Below, piece by piece: positions 23,805 to 57,884 of a stretch of 64,000 nucleotides of DNA (its first letter is position 1; each line of letters begins with the position of its first letter). A program made the position numbers and the translations under genes. The stretch lies in contig CAIIXF020000002.1 in NCBI GenBank assembly GCA_903813345.2, positions 25,806,455 through 25,870,454 on the forward strand, given 5' to 3'. The stretch comes from Owenia fusiformis (taxonomy: Eukaryota > Annelida > Polychaeta > Sabellida > Oweniidae). The notes beneath the pieces are model-generated. The model was given only the letters and a program-made list of their open reading frames with translations. It was not told where the DNA came from and ran no database searches.

Positions 23805-23935
23805 CCACCAGCAATAGTGATATATTGTCATAGTCTCCAGCTTTTTTGTGTATGCTGTTCGCAGGTTGGAGATCGGCGTCTGTAACAAATGGCATGTGAT
23901 GACATTTACATGTTAATGCCTTGTCTTATTTAATT
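23805..23935 (+). repeat. GTCACCAC-family repeat copy
   Basis: Starts tgtcaccaccagcaatagtg, continues tagtctccagcttttttgtg, a cgtctgtaacaaatggcatg block and ttaatgccttg. Same order as at 16420 and 33790. Intergenic. Confidence 0.6.
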
Positions 23936-25822
23936 TTCTCGAAAATTGTGGTCATTAATTGTGTCTAGTCGAACAACTTTTCCCCATTGGTTAAGAAGTC
24001 CATCGTGGCTTTGAAAACACCAACTCCAACTTGCATGATGCAATGTTGATAGGCGCGCAGTTTGTCAGTGTTTCAAACTGCGTGCATAGTATGCACGCAG
24101 TTTGGCTACCGCTCCGTGTAATCGCTATGCGTCCGACTGGAACATGTCTGCCCACTATTCATTTGGTTTAGTTTTCCCACTGATCATTTAAGTTTTGCTT
24201 TACTGTGGACCCCTATCTACTCACAAGGGCTTGTAGCGAGATTAAGATCATTTCTGACACTTTAATTTTCTCTTAACGGCACATTCAAACCCAGGAATGC
24301 TTGCATGACACTATAGCGATTGGCATTGTTACTTGGATGGGATTGGTGTAGAGCAAATCGCAACGACACAAGTTTCGGAGATAAACACTGTCACATCAAG
24401 ATTATAACTCAAGTTTCTCCATATGATGCCTTGTATGCAACGGAAGCCCTTTCAGGAAGTCTTAGTGTCAAATACCATTTTTAAATACGCTTTCTATTAT
24501 CCCTTTAATCACTACCACTAAGTAAACTACTGTAAAATTTCAAAATCGGGACATTATAAAAAGTGCTGAAAACGTTCACTTATTTCGCCTAGTATTTACA
24601 TAAACATGACTCATGCTGACTTATGCACATGGCGAGAAAGGTATACATTTTTTTATGTGTACCTTTGATAAAAAGGTTTACAAAAGTTAAATCGATACAA
24701 AAGCGGGTCATTATCACCAATGGGTATTGCACTTAATTAACTTACACCTTGCCATTTTCAATCATATAAACGGACTAAAATCATACAATTAACTTATTTT
24801 TGGCTAGTTTGCAATACAAATGACCATATATATTTTACCGGACGGAGTTGGACAAACCACGAAAAGCGAATAATGTATGCCATTATATGTTAAAATAGAT
24901 TTAACGCTGTGGATTGTGACGTTTGGGCGTTAGTTTAGTTTTACTTGAATAAGCTGGTGACTTGGACCTATACACTGCATTTGGGATAAAAGGAAATAAT
25001 TTCGCATTGGACAATTAGAGGAGAAAGTAAATAGGATTTACCTTAACTTGGGATTAAACTGGCCTTGCTCGCAAGTGTATATAAATACGATTTACAAAAT
25101 ATTTTCTTTTATTTAACATTCTGATCACTTCATCAATTTTAGTGTTTAAACATATGCCTCGTTAGATGGGGGGTCTGGAAAAACTGCCAGTGATGTAGAT
25201 CATTTGTGGTTTCCCTCAAAACGTCAGATTCCAGATGGTTATGATTGATAATTAAGTGATTGAATATTTGGATGAACAACTACAAGAAGCAGGCATAACA
25301 GACAACATAAACTTAAACAAAAGCTTCTGTTGGTATTTCATTTTAGGTCACCTCAAACTAAGGCTAACTATAATATGTACTTTATCCGTTCGTTTACTCT
25401 TTCGCCACCTGTCCCAGTTGAAACATGTTGCAAGGATGCAAACGATTACCTAAACATTGAAGTTTGTTTAGAAATCTGTAAACAGGTGAAGCAAATCTGT
25501 TATATGCTTCACACAGAGATAATGCTGTAAGTTTTAAACAATGAGGTATAAATAATGGTTAATAAATTGTCAAGTTAACTTATAATACCGAAAAAGACAA
25601 TTGAGGCTAAATTAAACTGGATGGATATAGGCTGACTTACAAGTGTACAAAGCCCGGGTACAACGCCTCTGTCTCTGAGCTTATTAAGATGAGCCAAGAA
25701 GTATGACTTTCAAACCAGTTTGTGCATAACGTCAGTTGTATGTGAGCATTCATACACGTAAAAAGTTAAAAAGATCAGCCTTTGAGCATCTTCTCTGTCT
25801 ATCCTAATTCAACGTGCACAAA

Positions 25823-28800
25823 ATGGATTGTACGGATCATAATACTACATTGGATCTAAGGAGAGCTGACCACACAGATGATACAGTACCAGATGCTGAG
25901 CATAAGGTCAAAAACGTTAACACTAATGAAAGTGATACACCCAAAATATCCGATGATGAATACTATGTTAATGATAAGCATCTGATAAATACTGACAGTG
26001 ATGGTACAAATGCTATGACAATCGATGCCCGTACAAATGGCAAATCAACAGAGGTGGAAAATAACTTTCGATTATCGATTGATGAAGATACCTCTGTTCT
26101 ACCTCCAAAATATGTCAACAGATTTAGATGGGATACCAAATTCAAAACAACAGGCTTGGTAATCAAGGTAGAGTAGTTGACATGCACTAGCTCCCGTTTT
26201 ATTAAAATAATTAATTTTGAAATTAAAAATAAAATACAAAAATGTTTTGCATGTAGCATTATATGTAACTTGTATCACAGAGAGCTATTTAAAGTGTTCT
26301 CTGGTTTTGAGTGCTTTCTTTTGCAAAACCACAAAGCATTTTTAGTAACTCCCTGAATAAACATATTAATTGCAGGACGAAAAAATATGAAAAACAACTC
26401 CTGAGAGAAAACTGGTGGTGGCGGAAAACCTGCACATTTTTGTTGAACCTATAATATACGAGTCACAGTGTTAAACATGCATCGTCCAGAGTGCAACATA
26501 TTTCAGATGTCCCCAAGGAATAATCGCCCCACTTCCTGTACTTCCGTGAGCTATACTAACTCTCAGCCTCTCATGTTCTTTATACTGTTTATTATCCTTT
26601 GTTGTTCGCTCTTTGGTTTCAGAAAAGAAGGACGCTTTACGTAAATACTCTCAAACCAGATGGTGGCGAGCGAATGATAACTACACTCCCTGGTAAATTG
26701 TTTGGAATATCAGGATTTTGGGATTACCATTTGGCAAGAGCAAATAAGGCCATCCATACGCCTGGTCTGCATACAATAGATATAACCATTCACACCTTCC
26801 CTTCCGAATCCGTCGAGGACCATATAGTTATAGGTTTTGGTGAGCCATATTTTTTAAATCATGAGATAACAAGAATTAAAGGGGCTCTGTAGCTAGATCG
26901 ATAGTTTTTTTTAATATTTCACATGATTATATAATTTGCTTAAAACGCTAACACCCAAGTTGGCTTAATTCGAAATGGTGGGTGCTCGGAAAGAACAAGG
27001 GCACAAATATACATAGACTAATCACCTGTTCTAATGTCATTGCCAATTCTTATACTAGATAAAAAGAAAGTATAGATTGTAAAGAGGCACTACGGACCAC
27101 GACATCTGCATTGTATTTCAGCGAAGGATTCCTACAATCCATTCCAAGGAACTAATAAGAAAAGTGGCCAAATATCGAAGCGTTTTGTCCGTAGTTCGAA
27201 GTGTCATTGTGTAGTAGGCGAGAGCGACGATTCTTGGGGATGGCTTCTTTCGGAGAACAAGATTTATCACTCCGCGAAGCCATCAGACCAGAATTCACCA
27301 AAAGGTAAATCTATTTCTGCCTCATTGCTCATGACGCATTTTTTCATTTTCATACCAGAGATATCATCATTAAGAACTGTGTATCAGTCTTTGGAATGTT
27401 ATCTTTAAGGCGGCAAACAAACCTTTCTAGTCTGGCTACGAGCTTCTGTGACCCCCCTCTACTTGATTGACTAAAGACCATGGCTTGACTAAAACTTTTC
27501 CAAAAATTCTTATTCTAAAAATTCAAGAACAAATATGGTAGTTATTGAAGGGTATTATAAGTTACCATCATGTATGCATAGGTTTCGAATGGACGAACTA
27601 CAGAAAGTACAGGTTCAAATTCTATGTTGGAACAAACGCAAACTGCGATGTCCAAGTTCTCGGATTGGATGGTTGGGGACACGAGAATGACATCGGAGTT
27701 CGCTTCTTCCAGCTTCCCACGCCAATCTGGCTTGTTGCTGCAACGTCCGGCTCATTCTCACCAATAACAGTGCAATATATATCGGGACCCACAGGTACGT
27801 ACGCTTATTTACACCCCCCTCCATAAGTTTAAAAACCGGAAATTTTCATTCGATAGCAGATGAATGCTTTCAAATTGCGTCTCATATACATTTTAATTAA
27901 GAAATAGAAAATATCAGTTTCTCAAAATAACATTTAGCAATGATAAAAATATCCAAGGGGTGTATGCCATGCACGGTGTATAACCCAAACGCTCCTACAT
28001 GCACGACGGAGGGTTTCATTTACGCGGAAACGCTCCGGAGCGAAGTAAAATGGCGGCTAATGAAGATTCCACTATGACCGTAAGTATTGTTTCTCTCGTT
28101 TCTCTTACATATCATATGTTATGGTGAAATATTATGTACCATTCGATGAACAATACCGTGAGCAAAGATCTTATTTATTCAACTTCTGGTGGTAAACTGT
28201 TATTTGCTTGATCAAAGCTCCGTAGTGTAGATCGAACGAATCTGAAGATGACGATTTGACCACAAATTACGAATTAAAGAAGTATTTCTATGAGAACTTT
28301 AATCTTTCTGTTAAAGTAGTAGATCACAAACTCGTATATTCTAATTTCCTAAAATCCCAGTCCAAATCCATTACTTGTTCTCGAAAAATCGCTTGTTTTC
28401 CTCAAAACGCTCCGTCGATTTAGAACACAATTTTAGAAACGCTCTTACCATTTTGTTTTGATATCATTTTCAGATTATTAGAGAAGAGTTCCGAATTGAA
28501 TCTATCTCTCAAAAACGTGTTGTACTTGTTAGGCAAATTGAAACATCTGAACCTGGTGGTGCTAAATGTGCAACTAGCTGATTTAAGCCTACATTAGATG
28601 ATGTCATGCCTACATGTGTGCTAAATCATAAAACTATAGAAAAAAACTAAAATTTATATGTGAATTAATCTTTCTTCTTTTGATGCCAAGGGGTATAATA
28701 GATCTTTTCTTTCTCTTCCTGAAAAGGAAAGGCAAGCTATATATTTCCTAAACTGATCTAGACTACCGGAGCGTTTCCAGTTCACTGTGTTAACCAGATC

Positions 28801-29568
28801 GGAGCGTTTCTTGAATATGAGAATGTCATCATTTTTCAGACTGGATTTTCGGTCATCAAATCACTATTACGATGATGTATGGTGCGTTGAAGCATTGGAA
28901 TTTGACTAAAATATACGTTGGTTCTCTAATCTTGGCTCAACTAATCACATGTATCGACAAAAGGGGTTTTGACCGGTAGATTGACAAATACGTTTTTGAA
29001 TTTTGATAACTATACTGCTTCGTACAGCTCTTCCTAATTGCTTCAAACGTCAACAGCCAGCCAAGTACAACATGAATATCACACCCATCGAATGGTATAC
29101 TCGAAATATGGAACTCATACCTCTTGTTCCCATTATTGGGGAAATCGTCAGACGGCTCATCATTCCCGCCAGCCAGTTTTCCTACTCCGGAGCGTTTCTT
29201 TGTTTAATTTCAGTAATGAAACGCTCCGTCGTGCATGTAGGAGCGTTTGGGTTATACACCGTGCCATGGCTTTTCGTAAAACATGGCTTGTAACCTAAAT
29301 GCAAAGTATATCCAAACAGTTATTCTATTGTTATTAAAAAATGATATAAAGAAACTTACTGCGGGCTACCATTCTGAATTATTTTTCTGGCGTTTTCTTT
29401 AGAGTTTGTAAAGTTGTTGTCAACAAATGGTATATGCCGATGTGTTCGCTGTTGACGACGGAATGGACCGAGTACACAATGTTACAGTCTACATTCAAGT
29501 ACAGAGTGGAACAGCCTTTACCAAAGACGCACTCTGCAATTCATAGACAATCTCTCATCGTAGTGTGA
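25823..29568 (+). CDS. Unnamed protein with a SPRY-like region (5 exons, 373 aa)
   Basis: Exons: 25823-26167, 26623-26839, 27122-27304, 27582-27794 and, less certainly, 29405-29568. Phases 0,1,1,1 agree and the sum is 1122 nt including the stop. The ATG at 25823 opens MDCTDHNTTLD. Residues 1-115 are polar and acid-rich with no signal peptide, probably disordered. From about 130 to 320 the pattern of alternating strands, FGISGFWDYHL, WGWLLSENKIYHS, FKFYVGTNA and DIGVRFFQLP suggests a SPRY/B30.2-like beta-sandwich, a protein-binding module. The SPRY call rests on pattern only. The last exon uses the AG at 29403-29404; the AG two bases upstream gives an earlier stop. The last intron carries a 1292-bp transposon. 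I do not recognise a named orthologue. Confidence 0.6.
27972..29263. mobile_element. DNA transposon with ~50-bp terminal inverted repeats and CCATG duplication
   Basis: The ends are reverse complements over about 50 bp, starting CACGGTGTATAACCCAAACG on both sides, and are flanked by CCATG at 27967-27971 and 29264-29268. GGAGCGTTT or its inverse recurs about nine times inside, especially near the ends, as expected for subterminal transposase-binding repeats. There is no recognisable transposase, so the element is non-autonomous. It sits in the last intron of the SPRY-like gene. Superfamily unclear: CAC termini recall CACTA elements, but those make 2-3 bp duplications. Confidence 0.85.
28050..28581 (+). 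CDS. Possible two-exon mini-gene inside the transposon (45 aa)
   Basis: ATG at 28050 in the strong context aaaATGGCGGC opens a 30-nt exon (MAANEDSTMT) ending at a perfect donor, GTAAGTAT. A pyrimidine-rich acceptor ends at 28473 and the second segment (28474-28581) stays open for 35 codons (from IIREEFRIES to KCATS) before TGA; both borders are phase 0. The product is charged and resembles nothing I know. It may be a captured first exon of a host gene, a relic of a transposase gene, or chance. Confidence 0.35.
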
Positions 29569-30010
29569 TAATGATGAATGTCCCCAGAGTTTATTGTCCT
29601 CTCTCCATGTATGATGGAGTTTAAAGTAGCTCTCTAGATATCTCCGTTGCTTGGTAATGTAATGCCCCAGTCACATTTGATCTACGACAACCGTACAGCG
29701 GCCGTAGCTTCATTATCAGAGGGATATTACCGGGCAGTGCAACGGATGTTCCCTTTTCTAAGGTTGCGACATTGAATATATGCAATAATATGTGCAACGA
29801 AAATCTAAATCTTGCTTTAAACCTGGGAAAAATCAAGCAAAATTGAGTAGGAGACATGACGATAGACCAATTAATACACAATGGAGTTGACATTTCAGTT
29901 GATTTTATTGTAGCTCACACACATGTACACCCCCCTCTACATGTGACGCATGAGGGAAGGGGTGTGGAGTCGGGGGGGGGGGGGGGCTCAGGAGAGCTGA
30001 TGCAAGCTTA

Positions 30011-30130
30011 GAATTATCTGCTATTAAAATGTATTTGGAAATATAGATTGACAATCTTAGCCATTATCTTCGAATTATCTGCTATTAAAATGTATTTGAA
30101 AATATAGATTGACAATCTTCGCCACCAATC
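30011..30130 (+). repeat. Direct duplication of about 60 bp
   Basis: The words gaattatctgctattaaaat and atatagattgacaatctt occur twice with a 61-bp offset and only a few mismatches. Confidence 0.85.
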
Positions 30131-30162
30131 TCCTCTATAAATGATACTCTAATTCTGTTTTT

Positions 30163-30260
30163 ATGTCACCAGCACAAATATGGTAGCTGGTGACACTTTG
30201 CAAGTCAATGGCTTGGTTTTATAAAGCTGTGCCCTATTTAGTCCAATGGAGTTATTTATT
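30163..30260 (+). repeat. GTCACCAC-family repeat, short copy
   Basis: Starts tatgtcaccagcacaaatat, then ggtgacactttgcaagtcaa and tggcttggttttat. The central block of the family is missing. Confidence 0.5.
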
Positions 30261-31055
30261 GAACATTTGAATCTTCCAAATCTCTTATTTTTGTCAAGAT
30301 TCAATTGACTGAGCTTGTATTCGCGAATGGACATTAAACCCCGTTCACATTTTCAAAAATGAATTCGATCGCATTGTTCCCTTCAACATTTGAATCGTGA
30401 ATTTTGGTCTTATTTCCTAACGAAAAATTCCAAAACTCACAAAAAATAATCGAGATATTGGTTCGAATCATTTGAACTGTTTATTTTGAAATCATAATCG
30501 GTTATAATTTCCGAAAATAACGACATTTCGGCGTTTCATTGTCGGAAAATATCGACTTCGATTCTGGGAGCCAATCCTCCTTGTATCAGACGAGAATGAA
30601 TAATTACAAGTGATCGCTACTCATACTCAAATATAATCAGTAAATTGCATAATTATACACAATCCAGGTACAATTGCTTTTTAAAGAGAAATTGATAACT
30701 ATAAACGCGCCAGAGAGTCAGTGCTGGCGAAATTGAATAGACATGGTATTTCATGGTATGTGATTAATACAAGGTATGATTCGATTAACGCATTGTAGTA
30801 CTTTTAAGTTATTGAAACTTGTTTTGGATATACTAACTCTGGAATTTTAACGCAATTTTTTTCAAGAAGTAAGCCAGCATATTGAGGGGTATGGGGATGG
30901 GTTGATTACCAATTATTATCAATGGTCCCCACCCTTTTATAAAGACGTTACGTATTTATAATAAAATGAATGAACTTCTGTTGGAGGCAACTTTTATTTT
31001 CACAAAGAATGAGGTTGTATTGTATCAACATTTTTTACCCTTGTGTTAATAGTAG

Positions 31056-31267
31056 CATCCGGTTACTGAAAAGATAGTCAGTCACGAGCAAATTTATCCA
31101 GCGGCTCCAATAATAATCCACACGGTGATCCAGTGAGAATTCCTTCAATTCAGCAAACAGGACGTTATCTGGTGAATTTCATAATGTCTTGATTGCGTTG
31201 TGTAAACGTCTCATTGGATTATTGGAGCCCTTTGATGTGACTGATTTGCTTTTCAGTGACCGGATGA
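31056..31267. mobile_element. Fold-back element of about 210 bp
   Basis: Left catccggttactgaaaagat pairs with cttttcagtgaccggatg at the right end, and ggctccaataataatcca pairs with tggattattggagcc inside, leaving a central loop of about 80 bp. Confidence 0.7.
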
Positions 31268-32563
31268 TACAATAAACATACGTGTAAAATATTTGGATAC
31301 AAATTGACCTACTTCCTTTTTATAAACAATTTTTCATTCATTCTTATAACATATTAACATACATGAAGTATTGCATTGTGTAGAAGATTGTACAGATGTC
31401 TAAATAAATTCAATGATTATTGTTATAATGCAAATATTGTTATTGTTGTTGTCGATAATTATGTAATGAATAAACAATGAGTCTTGGCATTGGGGATTAG
31501 GAAAAATGATAGCAAAGGGGCGAAGCTAAGACCTAAGACGAATTTTTTATCGTAAAACGTAGTTCGTCTTCATAACATTGGCACGTTTTTGTCAATTTTC
31601 CTTGGAACATATTTAACTCTCTAATATTGAGGCGTAAGAAGAGAACGACACGAAAACAGATAAAATCCAATTCATCACCAAATTTTTCCATTGATATTGA
31701 TTTGATATCAAACGTCAAAAAATCTCACAGCTCAAAAATCATTGAGTGCTCCAGTGGACAACTGAGCAAGCCACTTAGGTTCAAGTAAATCAATCATTGT
31801 GAGGTGATATGATATAAGTAATATTTGAAGATATTTCAAAAATGAGTAAAGACAACACTGAACATTATTTGATGTGAATGAATGATAAACAAACTTTGTA
31901 ATCAACAAAGTGGTTGTTTTGTTTGTTACTGACAATATATCGTCCTCATACATAAATAATTCAAATATTGTGCCTTAATTAACTCATATACCGCACATCA
32001 CTGCTGATGCAGATCAATCATTCCGATACCCATGCCAGTATGCATATGCTATTGTCAAATTGTACTGATGTAACGATATAATAATGAAAAACGTCTTAAA
32101 ATGCAATATGTGCTGTTTTCCCAACCTATATCTTTTGAAAATTAATGAAGTTATTTGATTTTAGTGAGTAAGATAGATGGCGCTGTTATTGTGAGATTGT
32201 GGGATAGCGCAAGTTGAATCAAATATTACATTTTAAACAATCTCTAATTCTTTCAGTGTTTCATAAAAATAATGAGTCAAACAAAATATTTCGTATATAA
32301 GGAATTCTTTAGAGTTTATCCAATGGAAACTTCATGAAAACTTATTGAGGATTGAAAAGTTATCAGAAAAAGGTTTGGATGACCTGTTCTGTCCCGGCTA
32401 CTATATCAAGTAATTGTTTTGAAAAGGGAGTTGTAAAACTTGTATTTAAACTTAGTTGACGCACCTTCGCTAAATATTGGCTTATGAACATAATGGGAGA
32501 GAGTAATTGTACTGATCTCAGTCAATATAAAAATGTAGTAGGCTACTGGGACGTGTGACGTAA

Positions 32564-32766
32564 TGTACAGTACAACCGGTGTATCCGAACACCTCTCTAA
32601 TTTGAACATTTCTCAATAAAACACTTTTTGGTTCACTTTTTTTTTAATCTGTCATAGACTTCCATGTTAAAACTAGAAATATACTTTAAACACCTGCTTA
32701 GCTGAACATTTTTGGTTTGTCCATGGAGTGGCGTTCGAATTACACGACAGACAGGTTTCACTGTCT
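32564..32766. mobile_element. CAGTRAAACCTGT-family MITE upstream of the guanylyl cyclase
   Basis: Left tgtacagtacaaccggtgta followed by gaacacctctctaatttgaa; right gacagacaggtttcactgt. It ends about 105 bp before the cyclase start codon, so it probably lies in the promoter or 5' UTR. Confidence 0.7.
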
Positions 32767-32871
32767 ATCATCAATTAGGCAAGTTGATCGCGAAAATATG
32801 AGCTGTAGGAAATTGAATAGGATTTAGTCTCAGATAAAAGACAAAAGGCGTACGTTCCAAACAAATTAAGA

Positions 32872-55356
<22,485 letters not shown>

Positions 55357-56089
55357 TGATAAAACACTAGAATCTGCAGTAGGCATAATAGTCTATACGT
55401 CTTCACTTTTCAATCTGAATGACGACGTAATCAATATGGTTTTAGAATAATTAGAGAACAGAAGCAAAAGCAAAGATGCATATGCATCAGCTTTAGCTTG
55501 AAAATATTGATTCAGAATTAAGCAATTAAATCTGAGTTTTTCATTTTTTCAGTTTATTTTAAATTCTGATATGATGTCAGGATAACTATAGAAAAATTGA
55601 GTTACTTTTCTACAATGGGGTATATTTGACTAATTTCATTATACATTACTATTTTTATACTATTTTTTATACTATTTCTGAGCTAGTTCTTCTGAAATAT
55701 ATAAAATTACTCATAAAGCTTTACAATGTGCAACGTAATTGTTGGGTAGGGGTTATACTACGTTCATAAAATTAGGAATACAAAAGATATCTTGCATAAT
55801 GTGTCTTCGAATCCATGACTAATGAATAACTCACGCATAGATAGGCAAGGTATGTCCGATTCCAACCAATCCGAACTCAGTATTTCATATAACTACAGTG
55901 CATTATATAATCAATTACCGCATACAAGGTCATTTTTTATGTGGTTGTCAAGGTGACAACTTGACTCTACAAATTGAAATTGATGCTTTGCCAACTTGAC
56001 CTTTGCAAAAAGTTTCATTGAAAATATTTTATTTAAGTGATTTTGCATCTTTAAAGTGACATGGTAGAAACTTAATTATCCCACCGAAC

Positions 56090-57660
56090 GTAGTTCGAAG
56101 GGGATTAGGGAAGGCTGCCCGTCCGTCTGTTCGTTCGTCCGTCCGCCCGTTTGTCCGGGAGATAACTCATATACCAGTTGACAGATTTGATTCAAATTTT
56201 ATAGGCTTATGCCTTATGGCGATAGAACCTCTGCTCGAGAGGGAATTTTCAAAATGGCCGCCATTTTCATAAAAAAAGTAGTCTTTGATAACTCAAATCA
56301 GTTGACGGATTTGGTTCACATTTTATATGCTGATGTCGAGGAACAAATAAGCAACCCCAAAAGAGAGATTATCAAAATGGCTGCTAAATATAAAAATGGC
56401 GGCCACTTTTTGTAAACAAGAAAATGCAGCAAACTCCTCGAATCGAGGTCTCCAAGTCAAAAGAATTACTGACCCTATCATATATCTGTTGATTATCCTG
56501 TTTATAATTGATTCAAGAGCGTGGCACTGAACGAACCTATATGCCTATTTGTCATTTGTTTAGTTGTTGGTTGGGTAACATGTTTATGACGTCACAAATG
56601 ATGCGAAGAATCTTTAAACCAATCAGTGAAGTCTATATTAATTGTTTGTTTAGTTGTTGATGTGGCAATACGTGTATGACGTCACAGATGATTGCATCAT
56701 ATTCCAGTAACGCCATTTTACGACATTGCACAATTTTAGCTGATTTTGGCTTCATTTCACTTTATTTGAAAGACTTTAAAAAATATAATAATGAGTCAGT
56801 ATTTTTTCTTATAAATATTAATATTTGAATTTGAGGTCAAAGTCGGAAAATTTGATCTACTGATTGAAATCACATTTTAAAGAGGTGAAGAAGTGAATAA
56901 TTACAGGAGCAAACGTGATCAATGGTTCGAGGTCTCCCGCAAAGTAGTCGCTCCGCTCCTACTTTGCGCTGCCTTCGGCAGAGGAGACCTCGAAAAAACG
57001 TAATCTTTTATAACTCAAATACAAGTGAACGGATTTGGTTTAAATTGTATATGCTGATGCATAGAGACAAATGAGCTACCCAGAAGAAGAGATTTTCAAA
57101 ATGGCTGCTTAATATCAAAATGGCGGCCATTTTTTGTAAAAAACGTAGGGATCTTTGATAACTCAAATACCAGGGAACGGATTTGGTTCTTTTATATGAT
57201 GATGCCAAGGTAAAAAGTAGATTTGTTAAAGAAAGAATTTTCAAGATGGCAGCTAAATTTCAAAATGGCCACCATTTTTCATAAAGAACGTAATCTTTGA
57301 TAACTCAAATACTAGTTGAAGGATTTTGTTCTAATTTTATATGCTGATGCCTAGGGACAAAGAATCTTCCCTGAAGAAGAGATTTTCAAAATGTCTGCTA
57401 AATATCAAAATGGCGGCCATTTTCCGTAAAAATGTAATATTTGATTACTCAAATAGCAGTGAATGGATTTTTAAAAATGTTTATATGCTGATGCCTAGGG
57501 ACACAGAAGCTCTGTCTGAGAAATGTTTTCAAAATGGCGGCTTAATTTAAAAATGGCTGCCATTTTCGTGAAATCTCAAATGAAATCTAATTGATGGATA
57601 TGGTTTACATTTTATATGTTGATGCCTAGGGACAAACAAGCTCTGCTCGAGAAATCGGTG
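56090..57660 (+). repeat. Repeat array of about 130-bp units rich in AAAATGGCGGCCATTTT
   Basis: It opens with ccgaacgtagttcgaaggg and cgtccgtccgcccgtttgtc, then units of gataactcaaatac, cggatttggttcaaatttta, tatgctgatgcctagggac, agagattttcaaaatggctg and aaaatggcggccatttt repeat at least six times (cores near 56254, 56393, 57117, 57262, 57409 and 57530-57549). A block with TGACGTCA-containing direct repeats (56560-56720) and a fold-back lie in the middle. Confidence 0.85.
56915..57000. mobile_element. Hairpin within the ATGGCGGC array
   Basis: ttcgaggtctcccgcaaagt pairs with ctttgcgctgccttcggcag/gaggagacctcgaa in an imperfect stem with gcaaagtag/ctactttgc at its centre. A partial copy (cgaatcgaggtctcc) lies at 56437. 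Confidence 0.6.
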
Positions 57661-57884
57661 GGATTTGCTACTTCGTGGAGTTGCTGTTTTTCTAGTTGAA
57701 GGATGCACTGATGGTCTATAAAAAGCATATGTGTAAAGCAGACGTCCATTACTATGCATTAGCTGGGAAGTATTGATTCAGAATTTAGCAATTGAATCCG
57801 AGTTTTTCATTTTTCCGTTTATTTTAAATTCTAATATATGATGTCAGAATAACTATAGAAGAATTGAGTTACTGGTCCATAATC

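Larger units (their letters stand above)
22275..25822. other. Intergenic region between the NWD and SPRY-like genes
   Basis: No exon-like segments were recognised. It contains an inverted-repeat element (22331-22491), a 21-bp tandem array (23349-23460), a GTCACCAC-family repeat (23805-23930) and a short hairpin of gcgcagtttg/caaactgcgtgc words around 24050-24105. A small open frame at 25256-25453 (MIEYLDEQLQEAG) resembles no known protein. The part near 24850-25800 probably holds the upstream region of the next gene. Confidence 0.5.
29569..32871. other. Intergenic region before the receptor guanylyl cyclase
   Basis: Holds a G-run (29972-29986), a 60-bp direct duplication (30011-30130), a GTCACCAC-family copy (from 30163), a fold-back element (31056-31267) and a CAGTRAAACCTGT-family MITE (32564-32766). 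The minus-strand open frame at 29621-29893 has no recognisable domain. No conserved exon was found. Confidence 0.5.

Noticed and set aside
29003-29298. Overlapping 86- and 96-codon plus-strand open frames
   Set aside because: They run into the right terminal inverted repeat of the transposon at 27972-29263 and have no domain.
29972-29986. G-run as a regulatory quadruplex
   Set aside because: A single homopolymer run, length-prone to sequencing error, with no neighbouring gene start.
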